A model generated the notes under the pieces. It ran no database searches. It saw only the letters and a list, made by a program, of their open reading frames with translations, and had not been told where the DNA came from. Of a stretch of 64,000 nt of DNA, positions 44,201 to 54,745 are shown in pieces. Numbering within the stretch: position 1 is the first letter of the stretch; every line of letters begins with the position of its first letter. The DNA is from Diplodia intermedia (lineage: Eukaryota > Ascomycota > Dothideomycetes > Botryosphaeriales > Botryosphaeriaceae), in the NCBI GenBank assembly GCA_021495925.1, contig JAKEKT010000133.1:1-64000 (forward strand), written 5' to 3'. Made by a program: the position numbers and the translations under genes.

Positions 44201-46471
44201 GGATACGACAAAGGGATCTCCCTATACACTCACAGTACAGGCGTTGATCGCACGGGAAAGTCTAGTCGGGGTGAGTGAGTAGTGTTGCCAAAGCCCGAGT
44301 AGGGCCCGATCGAACGATGTTTCGCTTTTCGTCTAACACTAAGATTGGATGGGACCTCTTCCTGGCCAAACCACACACATCTAGAGTATCTTAGAGCCTC
44401 ACTTTGTGCTAAGCTCGCCGGTGTCGGCCTCGACGTTATTGCCTGCCAATTGGACAAATGCTGTCTCATCTAGCGCTCTTTTAGTATGGAGCTATCCACA
44501 TCCACCATACAATAGATCCGGACACAACAGCATTGAGCTGCAGAAGCTCTGCACTTCTATTGTGATGGCCGTGAAGCGGAGCATTAGCGTGAGGCCTAGG
44601 ATGTATTGGAAAGCACTGATCATTCCTTATGCACGGAGTCTAAGGGCTGGAGTTGGCAAGTGTTCACCGTTTCTTTGGGGTAGCCAGTGTCCATTTCCCC
44701 CAGAGAGCCCGACGGACAAAGAAGAGAAGCGGTTGTGTACCGTCGGATCGACCATCCGTTCGACAATCAAAGCGGTGTACGTATCAAACAATATATTGAG
44801 CGTATGAGACACCTTCTCATCTCACACTAGTTCAGGTACTGGGAGACCCGCCTACCGTTTTTGTCTTATCAATCTATTTCGCTCTTCCGTCAAGCTGAGG
44901 GTATGCTTTGCGCTCTCACACAATCAGTGGCTTCGCAAAAGTCTACCCATTGCCCAAGTCTCTTGCGACCAACCTCATGATGCATCCAACCTCAGATCAC
45001 AGGACTAACGCTCAGGTCAGCATGGCAAAATCTGACGCTGAAAAAATGCGATGCACGCCAATAGGAAAATTTGGGTTCAGGCCGAACGGCAATTGGCGGA
45101 ATTCGACGGCGGATCCCCCACATTTGCCGGCGTCGGGAGAAAAAAGGATATGTTATGTCTGAAGTACACCAGAGCAACGCCCAACACGGCTGAGACAAGA
45201 CTTCTCCGGCGGAAGAACAAGAGACGCCTTTCCACTCCCTCAGTTGGGTTTCACTGAGCCGCGGCGGCGGCAGCACGCACGGCACATTGACGATCGCACC
45301 AGATTAAGCGACACGAGGAAGGTGGTTGCACAGCCCGAAGCTCCTTTGGGAGCAGGACGCGAAGTGTCGGTTCGACAAGCACTCGGGGGAATAGTGATAC
45401 ACGTGGCGTTGCAAAGCGGGTGCGGCAAGAGTTGGAGAACGGTGTCGAGATGACTCGGAGTTGGCGAGTTGCTCCGGACACAGCTCGCACGGCTGACGTT
45501 GCCAGCGAAGTCCGCGAAAGATGAAGTGTACCCAGGCTGGTGCGGAGGCGAGGGCGTTGCTGCCGAGGTCAGAAGAGGGTCATCCGTCCCCCACACAAGC
45601 TGCGGGCCAGTGCGGGTCGCCTCAGCGATCGCAACGGCTGGAGCTGGAGCTGGCTCCATTCCCTAGCACCCCATCGCCGCAGCAACACCCATTCCCGAGC
45701 CGCCTCAACGTCTCCGACGCTGCCCAGACCGCGGCGTGTTTGAGGATGCCGTCATCACCGGCCGGCCAGCAAGCTCTCCCCGCAAACAGCCTCGCGAGCA
45801 GTTAGGCCGCATGCCCCGGCTTGGCGACGTCATGGTCCATCCACTTTTTATTGCTCCCCCGAACAGCTGTTGTCGTGCCGCTTTATTTCGCTCAACCCGA
45901 CGCCGACGACCTCGTTACTGACTCGTCCTTCCCGCCGAAACAGCACATGCACGCCTCTTCTTGCGAACAGTGAAGAGCACGGGGGAAAAGAAACATAGCT
46001 CTACATTTCCCGCCGGACGCAGAGAACGCGCATGCAGCCAGAGCAGCCAAGGCACGCAGCATGCCGCGGCGATCGGCCATGGCCTTAACCCTCTTCAGCC
46101 AAGCCATGCGGCGACAATCCAGCCCAGCGGGAGCTCTACTGACCCTGGAGGATGGATACATCGGGGCAAAGCTGCATGTGCCGGTCTGGCCTGATTTTCC
46201 GATTGCTGGCGACCAGCAATTGCGTTCCCGACCGCCAATAAAGACGCTGCTGCTGCCGCCAACCACGCGTCTCGATCTTCGTCCCTTTTCTCCCTCCGTC
46301 AGCTGCTTTGCATCATTGTGCCGCTAGACTGCTAGTTTTCAGCTTCCGCTTTTTGCATATAGCTTGTAGCTCTTCCTCTCCAGCTCCTGCGAGCTTCAAT
46401 TGACCTCTCGTTCTGCTCATACCCTTCCCGCTGTCAAATCAACCACGAGCTCACATTTCTTGGACGCGACG
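41227..46471. other. 5.2-kb gene desert between the bZIP gene and the PEBP gene
   Basis: This is the longest stretch without a convincing gene in the window, where other gaps are 0.2-1.9 kb. Frames of up to about 285 codons on both strands lack homology, splice logic or amino-acid composition typical of proteins. The first kilobase (41227-42450) is GC-rich and probably contains the long promoter and leader of the bZIP gene. From about 42450 to 45900 GC drops. A CT microsatellite lies near 43101-43114. A short similar pair (ATGTGGAGCCG) occurs near 44120 and 44190. No terminal repeats, transposase motif or tRNA-like structure was recognised. Confidence 0.55.
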
Positions 46472-47487
46472 ATGCTGTCCAACTGCCTCTCTCTCGGCCT
46501 CCTGGCCGCAGCATGCACCACGCTGGCGCAAACGCCGCCATACTTCACCCCCAGCACCGACGTCAACCTCCCCGCGACCTTCGACGTCAACAGCACCAGC
46601 CCCGATTTCTTCGTCGTCGGCGGCGTCTTCTCCGTCAACGGTAGGCCAGAGAGAGCAACAACAACACAACACCACATACATACATCCCCAAACCCCACCC
46701 ATCCACCAATTCCCCCTCCTCTCAGCCAGCCCCCCAGCTAACCCCCCACCGCGCCCCCGCACCAGCAACCCAATCCGCCCCGCAACTCTACCTCCCCTCC
46801 AACAGCACCTTCACGACGACCAACACGACCGCCAACCCGGCCACCTTCCTCATCCTGATGATCGACCCGGACGCGCCCTCCCCGCAAGACACCTCCCGCG
46901 CCGACATCCTGCACTGGCTGCAGCCGGGCGTGCGGCTCTCGCGATCCGTCGAGCCCGTGACCGACGCCAACGGCACACTCCTAACCCTCCTTTCCGAGCG
47001 CGACACGGCCACCGACGCAATCGCGCCCTACATCGGCCCCGCCCCGCCCAGCGTCGGGCCGCACCGCTACATCGTCACGCTGTGGCGCCAGCCCGAGGCC
47101 ACGTTTGAGATGCCCGAGGCGTTTGCGGGATATGTGGGCGGCGCGAACCGCACGGGGTTTAATGCGACGCAGTTTGTGGAGGAGGCGGGGTTGCGCGATT
47201 TGCTGGCCGCGACGTACTTTTTGGCGGGCAACATGACGGTCGGGGATGGGAGCGAGACGTATCAGGGCGATGATGCGGCGGCCGGGATTGGCGGCAATAC
47301 GAGTGTGCCGACGGATGGGTCGGACTCGTCGGCGGCGTCGGGGACCGCCGGCTCGTCGTCGTCGGCCGGTGCGGCCACGGCGACGGCGGATGCGGCGAGT
47401 GCGACCGAGTCGGCGTCCGGGGCGGAGAGGTTGGGGGTCTGCACGTTGGTTGTGGGGGTTGTGGGGGCGATGGCGGCGCTTGGGTAG
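46472..47487 (+). CDS. secreted, probably GPI-anchored PEBP-family protein
   Basis: Phosphatidylethanolamine-binding protein (PEBP/RKIP) fold, a small ligand-binding domain. Exons are 46472-46640 and 46766-47487, giving 296 aa. The acceptor at 46765 restores SVNATQSAPQLYLPSN; the donor is GTAGGC. Residues 1-19 form a signal peptide ending TLAQ. The PEBP core has the hallmark TFLILMIDPDAPSPQDTSRADILHWLQPG, then YIGPAPPSVGPHRYIVTLW (the PPxGxHRY motif) and F..FVEEAGLRDLLAATYF. A Ser/Thr/Ala-rich linker (about 230-275) leads to a hydrophobic C-terminus (LGVCTLVVGVVGAMAALG), the layout of a GPI-anchored cell-surface protein. Several N-glycosylation sites (NST, NTT, NRT, NAT, NMT) support the secretory route. 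Confidence 0.88.
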
Positions 47488-48097
47488 AGGGGGGCGCGTG
47501 CTGATGCTTGTGGTTGGAAGCGGGGGCGGCGGTGCTGCTGCTGCTGCTGAGGGAGATTGGTGTATTATTAGAAGAAAGGTGTGAAAAGGAGTGAAAGTCG
47601 ATTGTTACTATACCCGGTGGCTAGTCACTCCTTACATCGCGACTTTTGCTGCGAAAGACTGAAAGACGAAGACCGGAGTTCTAGGTCTTGGATACCGGAA
47701 ACAATGTAGAGTAGAAACGTTCGAAGAAATGATACGATCAAAGGGGGAGCTGAAGCATTGTTTGGGACAACGGAATGTAGTCATGCTTCTCGCGAATAAT
47801 CATCTCCTCCCAGCCACAGCGGGTGACAGAAGAATCGAGGCTAGTCCACTGAGCTTCACTTGTGGGTAGTCGAATCAGTGTCCGGACGAATATCTGTCTT
47901 TTAAAAACGCACAAATGCGTCCAGATTTTAGATTCGACTACCTAGGGTGTTTTCTGTATGTATTCATTCTAAACTCCACTTGATGTAAACGGACCGCAAG
48001 ATGGTATCTTCACTTTTTTAATTCCTGCCAAACCAAGTGGCCGCTGCCTGCCCCAGAACGCCGTTATGCTTTAAGATCAACCATGGTATGATGCTTC
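47488..48097. other. intergenic between convergent PEBP gene and sdo1
   Basis: 610 bases with no coding signal, presumably the two 3' untranslated regions. Confidence 0.55.
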
Positions 48098-49115
48098 TCA
48101 GTCTTCGTGCATGACTGCCATGTCTAGCACTTCGGCTCTTGCGCGGCCCTTTGTCTGTCCACTGATGAACTCGCCCAGAGCACGGAACGCTCCGGGCTCA
48201 ACGAAACCAGTGCATTCCCACTCGTCACCCAGCACATCTTGGTTCTCGACTTCCTCGACGTAGCTCAGAATTCGATCCTTGACCGTGCCCGTTGCCTTGT
48301 CCTTATCCTCGCCATCGTCTCCGGCCTTTGGTGCAGACTTGACAGCCTGCTTGAGGACGTTGGTGGGGCAAGTGATCCGCAGCCTCATGCGAGCACGTGC
48401 AACGGGGATTGGCTGGTATGCGATGAGGGCCTTCATGGCTTCCAGTGCCTGGGACTTTGCCGACTTGTTCGAATTGACTCCGGTCCACTTGGGCAGATCC
48501 TTCTTCGAGACCTCCTTTCCCTCGCCGTTTGCCGGGGTAGAGGTGCCGCTGTTGGAGGCAGTCTGCGCCGTCTGCGAGCTCAACTGGTCGAGCGCCTTCT
48601 CAATCATGCCGGTTGTGTAGACTCTCTTCGACTTGGGGTCGACGAGCTTGCCGGCGACAATATCGATAACCTCGGCATGCACGCGGTCTAGCTGGGCGTT
48701 GCGCTCCTTCTCGCCCACCTGCAGCTCGCCCTTCTTGAGAATCTCGAGGATGATGTCGTCGCGGGACTTGTCGGCGCCGAAGGCTTTGGCCAGGTCCTGG
48801 GAGTTTGCCGTCTGGCCCTTGCTAACGTTCATGAAGACGTTGGGGATTTGGAGGACATTGTCAAGGTCCTGCTCGACGCCGCTGCGCCACTCCAGGACCT
48901 TGTTCTTGTAGCATGCTATCTCGAAACGCTTCTTGCCTGAGAGCGACGGTTAGCGGCGGCGGGCGGATTGCAGTAGCGGCGGTGATCGATACCCTTTTTC
49001 ATGCGCACCAACGAGACGTTGGTGAGCTTGATCTGGTTGACGGGCTGGGAGCTGGTTAGCAGGACGGCACAGACGGGGAGGTTTCCGGGGCACGTACGGT
49101 CTGAATGACAGGCAT
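48098..49115 (-). CDS. sdo1: ribosome maturation protein Sdo1 (SBDS)
   Basis: SBDS orthologue, which with the GTPase Efl1 releases Tif6/eIF6 from pre-60S subunits. Exons are 49115-49098, 49044-48993 and 48936-48098, giving 302 aa. The first exon encodes only six residues (MPVIQT). Both introns (53 and 56 nt) have good donors (GTACGT, GTATCG) and CTAAC branch sites. After splicing, the family N-terminus appears as PVNQIKLTNVSLVRMKKGKKRFEIACYKNK, then VLQIPNVFMNVSKGQ. The central and C-terminal domains follow, with a Ser/Thr/Asn-rich insertion (about 150-175) and an acidic/Lys insertion near APKAGDDGEDKDK. The yeast protein is 250 aa. It shares a 441-base divergent promoter with the carboxypeptidase Y gene. 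Confidence 0.94.
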
Positions 49116-49556
49116 TTTGCAAGAGGAGAGGGGTGGTGTTGCAGAGGTGCGGGACAAGGCACACAGCTTCCTCAAGTTTTCGGGCGCGCATCGAGTCAGA
49201 CGGACGGCCGCTTCTGACGTCAATTATTAAGCCGTGCGCCAGGCCCAAAACGGGCAAGCGGCAGGGCTCTTTCCCTTATCGGCGCCCGGGCGCTCCACTC
49301 ACGCGGGCAGGCGCTCGGACGTCACTTCCCCCAACCTCCGCGCTTGTGCCAGTCCGCGCCAGGCACCGCCGACAGCTCATCTAGCTCCCATCCCCCAGCT
49401 CCTCCTTCCTCCCCCGAACACCTCTCTTGGGACCTTTCCATCCCACCCATCTCCATCCATCTTCATCTACTCTCTCCCCAGCCCAGCCCAACTCAGGCTG
49501 TGCGCGCTGCTCCAACAGCTCTTATCAGCTTCTGAGGTGTCGTCATAGCAAGCACC
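49116..49556. promoter_or_regulatory. divergent promoter of sdo1 and the carboxypeptidase Y gene
   Basis: 441 bases between two ATGs facing away from each other. It includes a perfect TGACGTCA palindrome at 49215-49222 and a C/T-rich stretch (49380-49480) in the carboxypeptidase leader. Confidence 0.65.
49215..49222. promoter_or_regulatory. CRE-type palindrome TGACGTCA
   Basis: Exact eight-base ATF/CREB site in the sdo1-cpy divergent promoter, 342 bases from the carboxypeptidase ATG. Fungal bZIP factors of the Atf type bind this sequence; occupancy here is inference. Confidence 0.6.
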
Positions 49557-51249
49557 ATGAGGGCTGCCACATCCGCCCTGCTCCTGGGCGCTGCCTCCAC
49601 GGCCCTGGCCGAGCAGCAGCAGGTCTTCCAGATGCCCAGGCCTCTCCACGAAGCTGCCGCCTCCTGGTCCAAGCCGCTTCACAACCTTGAGGATGCCCTC
49701 AAGTCGCTGACCGGCGAGGCCCGGCAGCTCTGGGACGAGGTGGCGATGATGTTCCCCGACTCCTTCGACAACGCCAACTTCTTCTCCTCCCCCAAGCCGC
49801 ACACGCGCAAGCACGACAGCGAGTGGGACCACATTCTGAAGGGCGCCGACGTCCAGTCCGTCTGGGTCGAGAACGACGCGGGCCAGAAGGAGAGGGAGGT
49901 CGAAGGCAAGCTCGAGCAGTACAGCCTCCGCACCAAGAAGGTCGATCCCTCTGCCCTCGGCGTCGACAAGGTCAAGCAGTACAGCGGCTACCTTGACGAC
50001 GATGAGGACGACAAGCATCTCTTCTACTGTAAGTCACGCGACGCCATCTCCCGCCTCCTTGCATTCTCTAACACGAAGCGTCACAGGGTTCTTTGAGTCC
50101 CGCAACGACCCCAAGAACGACCCTATCGTCCTTTGGCTGAACGGCGGTCCCGGCTGCTCGTCGCTGACCGGCCTCTTCATGGAGCTCGGCCCGGCGTCCA
50201 TCACCAAGGACATCAAGGTCAAGCACAACCCATACTCGTGGAACGCCAACGCTTCCGTCATCTTCCTCGACCAGCCCGTCAACGTTGGCTACTCGTACAG
50301 CGGTGGCTCCGTCAGCAACACCATCGCTGCCGGCAAGGACGTCTACGCCTTGCTCACCCTCTTCTTCAAGCAGTTCCCCGAGTATGCTACTCAGGACTTC
50401 CACATTGCCGGTGAATCCTACGCTGGCCACTACATTCCTGTCTTTGCTTCGGAGATTCTCTCCCACAAGAAGCGCAACATCAACCTCAAGACTGTGCTCA
50501 TTGGCAACGGTCTCACCGACGGCCTGACGCAGTACGAGTACTACAAGCCCATGGCCTGTGGTGACGGTGGTTGGCCCGCCGTTCTCGGCGAGAGCGAGTG
50601 CCAGGCCATGGAGAACGCCTACCCTCGCTGCGCCAACCTGATCGAGAGCTGCTACAACTCCGAGAGTGTCTGGTCATGCGTCCCTGCCTCCATCTACTGC
50701 AACAACGCCATGCTCGGGCCTTACCAGCGCACGGGCCAGAACGTCTATGATGTTCGCGGCAAGTGTGAGGACAGCAGCAACCTCTGCTACTCGGAGCTCG
50801 GCTGGATCTCCAAGTACCTCAACCAGGACGACGTCAAGAAGGCTCTTGGTGTTGAGGTGTCCAGCTACGACAGCTGCAACTTCGACATCAACCGCAACTT
50901 CCTGTTCCAGGGTGACTGGATGCAGCCCTTCCACCGTCTTGTCCCCGGCATTCTCGAGCAGATCCCCGTCCTCATCTATGCCGGTGATGCCGACTTCATC
51001 TGCAACTGGCTCGGCAACAAGGCCTGGTCTGAGGCTCTTGAGTGGCCTGGCAAGAAGGCCTACGCTCCTCTTCCTCTCGAGGACTTGAAGCTCGAGGGTG
51101 ACGGCAAGAAGATTGGTGAGGTCAAGAGCTCCGGCAACTTCACCTTCATGCGCCTGCATGCCGGTGGCCACATGGTGCCCTACGACCAGCCTGAGGCCAG
51201 CTTGGACATGCTCAACCGCTGGCTCGGCGGTGAGTGGATCGAGAACTAA
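49557..51249 (+). CDS. cpyA: vacuolar carboxypeptidase Y (serine carboxypeptidase, S10)
   Basis: Vacuolar serine carboxypeptidase that removes C-terminal residues from peptides. Exons are 49557-50028 and 50087-51249, giving 544 aa. The 58-nt intron (GTAAGT donor, CTAAC branch) splits the Trp codon of LFYWFFESRNDP. A signal peptide (about 1-18) is followed by a propeptide of about 110 residues. The mature enzyme has the oxyanion-hole motif WLNGGPGCSSLTGLFMELGP, the nucleophile in GESYAGHYIP (S268), the Asp in AGDADFICNWLGNKAW (about 458-473), and the catalytic His in AGGHMVPYDQPEASLDM (about 519). The cysteines of the usual disulfides are present (MACGDGGWP, YPRCANLIESCYN, CVPASIYCN). Nothing is missing. 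Confidence 0.96.
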
Positions 51250-52069
51250 AGTCTTGATGTCCACTTTGTATTGAGCAAGAGCATAGGCTCGCTCAAATTG
51301 TTACGATTAGGGGTTTGGAACCAACATGTGTGAAACGTGTGTAGATATCTCTTAGTTGGGATACGGTGGTAACGGAATAGGCTACAACTGGAAACGCTAG
51401 CAACGGCGCAGTTTAGAAATCAATTTTTTGTCAAACAATTCCCATTGCCCTGCCCTGCAAATGTCGTGCCCTGGCTAAATCCATTCTCTGTGCAATACCC
51501 GCCTAGGATTTCCTTCGCAGGTCGCTTCACGCAGACTTTCCAATAGGCATCGATTACGGACCACCTGTGTTCCCCACCCACCCACCCACCATCCAAACCC
51601 CTGTTGGATGTGGCATTTCCCTCATGCAAGCCACGGTCACACCCCATTTCCTCAGCCCCGCAAGCCACCAATCGTAGTCGGTAGTATGCGAATGCGTCAT
51701 CTTGCCCGCACCATGCGCGTGGGGCCGGCAGGTGATGATTAGCAGTGGAGAAGAGAGAAATGTGGCGCCGCCGCTGCTGCTGATTGTTTTTATTATAAAG
51801 ATGACTGACTGCCTCAATATTGTCGTTCCTTTGCTTTTCTTTACCTCTGTTCGCCCCTCGAATAGAACGAGGACTGTTCGCTACCGCTGTTGGTTTTTGT
51901 TCTACTTTTGAGTATATGATAACATATATATAACAGTTTTCCTTTCTGTACTCTTTAGAGAGTTATTTGTATCCAAATTCTTTTTTTTTTCGGGGACGCA
52001 GTCAAGTATTGCACCTGCTGATTTGGTTGTTTCCGAAGCGTGCGGAAAGAAGCTACTGGGAGTGTGTTT
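51250..52069. other. intergenic, 820 bases
   Basis: 3' flank of the carboxypeptidase gene and promoter of the APH-like gene, with a CCCA-type short tract at about 51576-51592. No gene is seen. Confidence 0.5.
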
Positions 52070-54286
52070 ATGGGGAGAGGAGCAAAGGAGACAGCAATGT
52101 CGAGCACTTCACCACCGCCGCCGCCTCTATCCTACAGCTCGCAGTCACCGACGACCTCCCCCGGGCGAGTGGAGGAAGATGCGACGACTTCAACCGCTGC
52201 AAGTCCAGCACGCGGTATAAGCAGCAGCAGCAGCAGCAGCAGCAAAAGAAGCGAGAGCAGCAGCAGCAACCACCCGCCAGTACCTGCAGCACGAGAAAAG
52301 AACAAACCACCGTCATCGTCTTCCTCCTCTTCCTCCTCCTCCTCCTCCACCTCAGTTGGCAACCCGAAAACTACGACAACTACGACAACTACGCTGCCGA
52401 CGACGACAACGACACCTCGAAGTCACCATGATGAAGATGATAGTGGCGGCGGCGGCGGCGGCAGCAGCAGCGACGACTTCTTCGCCCGCAACGGGCTGTC
52501 TCCCGTCGACAGGCTCACGTGCGACGACATGGCGCAGCGCCTGTTCGCGGCGGACGGCTACGAGCGGGCGGGAGGAGGAGGAGGAGGAGGAGGGCGGCAG
52601 AACTACGCGTGGCAGGGGTGGTGCAGTTATTCGGTGCTGTTGACGCGGACACTACCCCTCCCATCATCCTCATCGTCCTCCTCCCAATCCTCAGCCTCAG
52701 CTTCCTCTTCCCTATCGTCATCCCAATCCTCCTCCTCCCCACCGTCATCCCCACCGTCATCCCCATCCAGCCCCGAACACCACTGCACAAACAACAAACA
52801 ACGCCAGCCTCAAGGAGACGAAGAAGAAGAAGAAGGAGATGAAGACGAAGAAGAAGGAGAAGAAGAAGAAGAAGAAGAAGAAGACGGAAAACACGGCTCC
52901 GGCTTCAGCTCCAACATCCTCGTCCAATTCCGACCCCCCCGCCACGCCCTCGACGCCGACGCGCTGGCCCTCGCGCGCGCCGTCTACGGGACGACCGCGT
53001 GCGGCGTGCCGCGGCTGGTATACGCGGCGACGGTGCCGCTGCTACCGCCGCTGCCATCTGTATCATCGGTGTTGCCGACTGCTGCTGCTGCTGCTGCTGT
53101 TGTTGCGCAGGGCGATGGAGAAGGAGGGACGGGTGGCGGCGAGGAGGATGAGGAGGTGGAGGAGGAGGTGGTGGTGGAGAGGAGGGAGCAACTAGACCGC
53201 CTGGCCGTCGCCGCCATGCCGCTGCTGCCGGGGACGCCGTATAGCGTCGTGCAGCCGCGTAGCCGTAGTCGTAGTCGTCGTTCATACCGCCCCCCAAGAA
53301 GAAGAGAAAGAAGAGCGGAAACAACCTTTTCGCTGACGGAGGGAGAGCTGCGCAGGCAGGAGACGCTGGTGAGGGGGTTCGCGGGGTTCGTGGCGAGGGG
53401 GTGGAGCGGGCGGGGCGCTGTTGCTGTTGCTTCCGTTGCCGGGAGTGTCCCTTCTTCTTCTTCTCCTCCTTCCGGTCCGCCCCCCGCCACGATATCCATC
53501 TCCTCGCTCCTAACAAAAGCGCGCGGCGGCGCATCGAAATCGAAACCACCGCCACTACACGACCTCATCCCCGCAAAACTCGCACAACTAGTCTCGCACC
53601 TCCCAACGCCAACATTGCGGCAGCGGGCAGAGCGCGTGGGGATGCGGTACGCAGGACTCGGTTTAGCCAGAGGAGGCGAGGACGGTCACCTGCATGCTCC
53701 CATCCCGCTGACCCTCAACCACGGCGACCTCGTCCCGGGCAACATGCTCGTCGACCCGGCGACGGGCGCGCTGACGGGGGTGGTGGACTGGGCCGAGGCC
53801 GAGGTGGGGTGGTGGGGGTTGGGGCTGTACGGGGTGGAGTTTTTGCTGGGGTATGTTGGGGGTAGTCGGGAGTCTGGCTCTGGCTCTGGCTCTTCGTCTC
53901 GTTCGTCGGACGGGGGGGATGGGGATGCGGTCGGGGAGCCCGGCGGCGGGGGGGTGGCGTGGGGTGCGGGGGGCGTGGGAGGGAGGGGGGAGACGACCGC
54001 CGGGTTCGAGTGGACGTACTACGCGCAGGCGGGCGAGCTGCGGGCGCTGTTCTGGGAAGAGGTGGGGAGGTGTGTGGGTGCGGAGTTTCGCGGGCCCGGG
54101 GTGGGGGAGGCGGTCGGGGTGGTGAGGGATGTGGGCGTGTTGTTGTGGTTTGGGTTCGCTTGGGATGATGGGAAGATTGACAGGGTTGTCAATGAAGTGG
54201 ACGATCCGAGGGAGGTGTTGTTGTTGAGGACGTTTTTGGGGGTGGGTTCGGATGGGGGTGTGGAGCGGGAGAAGGCGAGGTTGTAG
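52070..54286 (+). CDS. APH/choline-kinase-like phosphotransferase with large triplet-repeat tracts
   Basis: Fungal aminoglycoside-phosphotransferase-like (APH, PF01636) protein, 738 aa from the ATG at 52070; the ATG at 52097 is an equal alternative. The kinase C-lobe is clear: LTLNHGDLVPGNMLVDP holds the catalytic HGD....N motif, and GVVDWAEAEVGWWGLGLYGVEFLLGY gives the metal-binding Asp of the DFG-equivalent. The N-lobe is much less clear because the first 450 residues are dominated by Ser, Thr, Gly, Pro and Glu runs, each encoded by a triplet microsatellite (AGC near 52217-52265, CTC near 52320-52345, GAC near 52372-52412, GGC, GAA near 52824-52884). Short ordered islands (DRLTCDDMAQRLFAADGYE, YAWQGWCSYSVLL, ILVQFRPP..ALDADALALARAVYG) are likely the real N-lobe. 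Substrate unknown. Confidence 0.75.
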   Translation: MGRGAKETAMSSTSPPPPPLSYSSQSPTTSPGRVEEDATTSTAASPARGISSSSSSSSKRSESSSSNHPPVPAAREKNKPPSSSSSSSSSSSSTSVGNPKTTTTTTTTLPTTTTTPRSHHDEDDSGGGGGGSSSDDFFARNGLSPVDRLTCDDMAQRLFAADGYERAGGGGGGGGRQNYAWQGWCSYSVLLTRTLPLPSSSSSSSQSSASASSSLSSSQSSSSPPSSPPSSPSSPEHHCTNNKQRQPQGDEEEEEGDEDEEEGEEEEEEEEDGKHGSGFSSNILVQFRPPRHALDADALALARAVYGTTACGVPRLVYAATVPLLPPLPSVSSVLPTAAAAAAVVAQGDGEGGTGGGEEDEEVEEEVVVERREQLDRLAVAAMPLLPGTPYSVVQPRSRSRSRRSYRPPRRRERRAETTFSLTEGELRRQETLVRGFAGFVARGWSGRGAVAVASVAGSVPSSSSPPSGPPPATISISSLLTKARGGASKSKPPPLHDLIPAKLAQLVSHLPTPTLRQRAERVGMRYAGLGLARGGEDGHLHAPIPLTLNHGDLVPGNMLVDPATGALTGVVDWAEAEVGWWGLGLYGVEFLLGYVGGSRESGSGSGSSSRSSDGGDGDAVGEPGGGGVAWGAGGVGGRGETTAGFEWTYYAQAGELRALFWEEVGRCVGAEFRGPGVGEAVGVVRDVGVLLWFGFAWDDGKIDRVVNEVDDPREVLLLRTFLGVGSDGGVEREKARL
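52217..52345 (+). repeat. AGC/CAG and CTC triplet tracts in the APH-like gene
   Basis: Near-perfect AGC repeats at about 52219-52246, more at 52256-52268, and TCCTCC units at about 52315-52345, all in frame as poly-Ser. Confidence 0.85.
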
Positions 54287-54745
54287 AGGTCAGATGGATG
54301 TTTCGGGGCTGTTGTGTTGTCTTGCACGTCTGCACGTGTGGCCTGATATAAGAGAAATGGTACTGTGAGAGAAATCGAGGACCATAGTTTCTACATTCAG
54401 CGAAAAGGGAGTTACATCAAACAAGTACAGTATATACGTGGTTTTCCGTCAACATTCTCCATAGTCTCTGACTGGTAGATTCCTATTGCTCTGTATGTCT
54501 CATTATGAAACCCTTCTGATCATCATAGACTGCTCAAAAATAGCGAACAAGTATTGACTGAAAAGCGAAACTCGCCAAGAAAATTGAAACCAAGGCCCTA
54601 CTCCATTAACGATCTAGATGGTATTTTTTGTCCGATTGGTATCTCGGGAAAGAGAAGCAGCAGGGTATGTGAACGAGCCAGCGGCTCCGACAAATATGTA
54701 GAGGGCGAATGCAAAAAAAGTCGTAATCGTTGAATCGTAAACACA
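54287..54745. other. intergenic between convergent genes
   Basis: 459 AT-richer bases between the APH-like gene and the DUF7053 gene; no coding signal. Confidence 0.55.
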
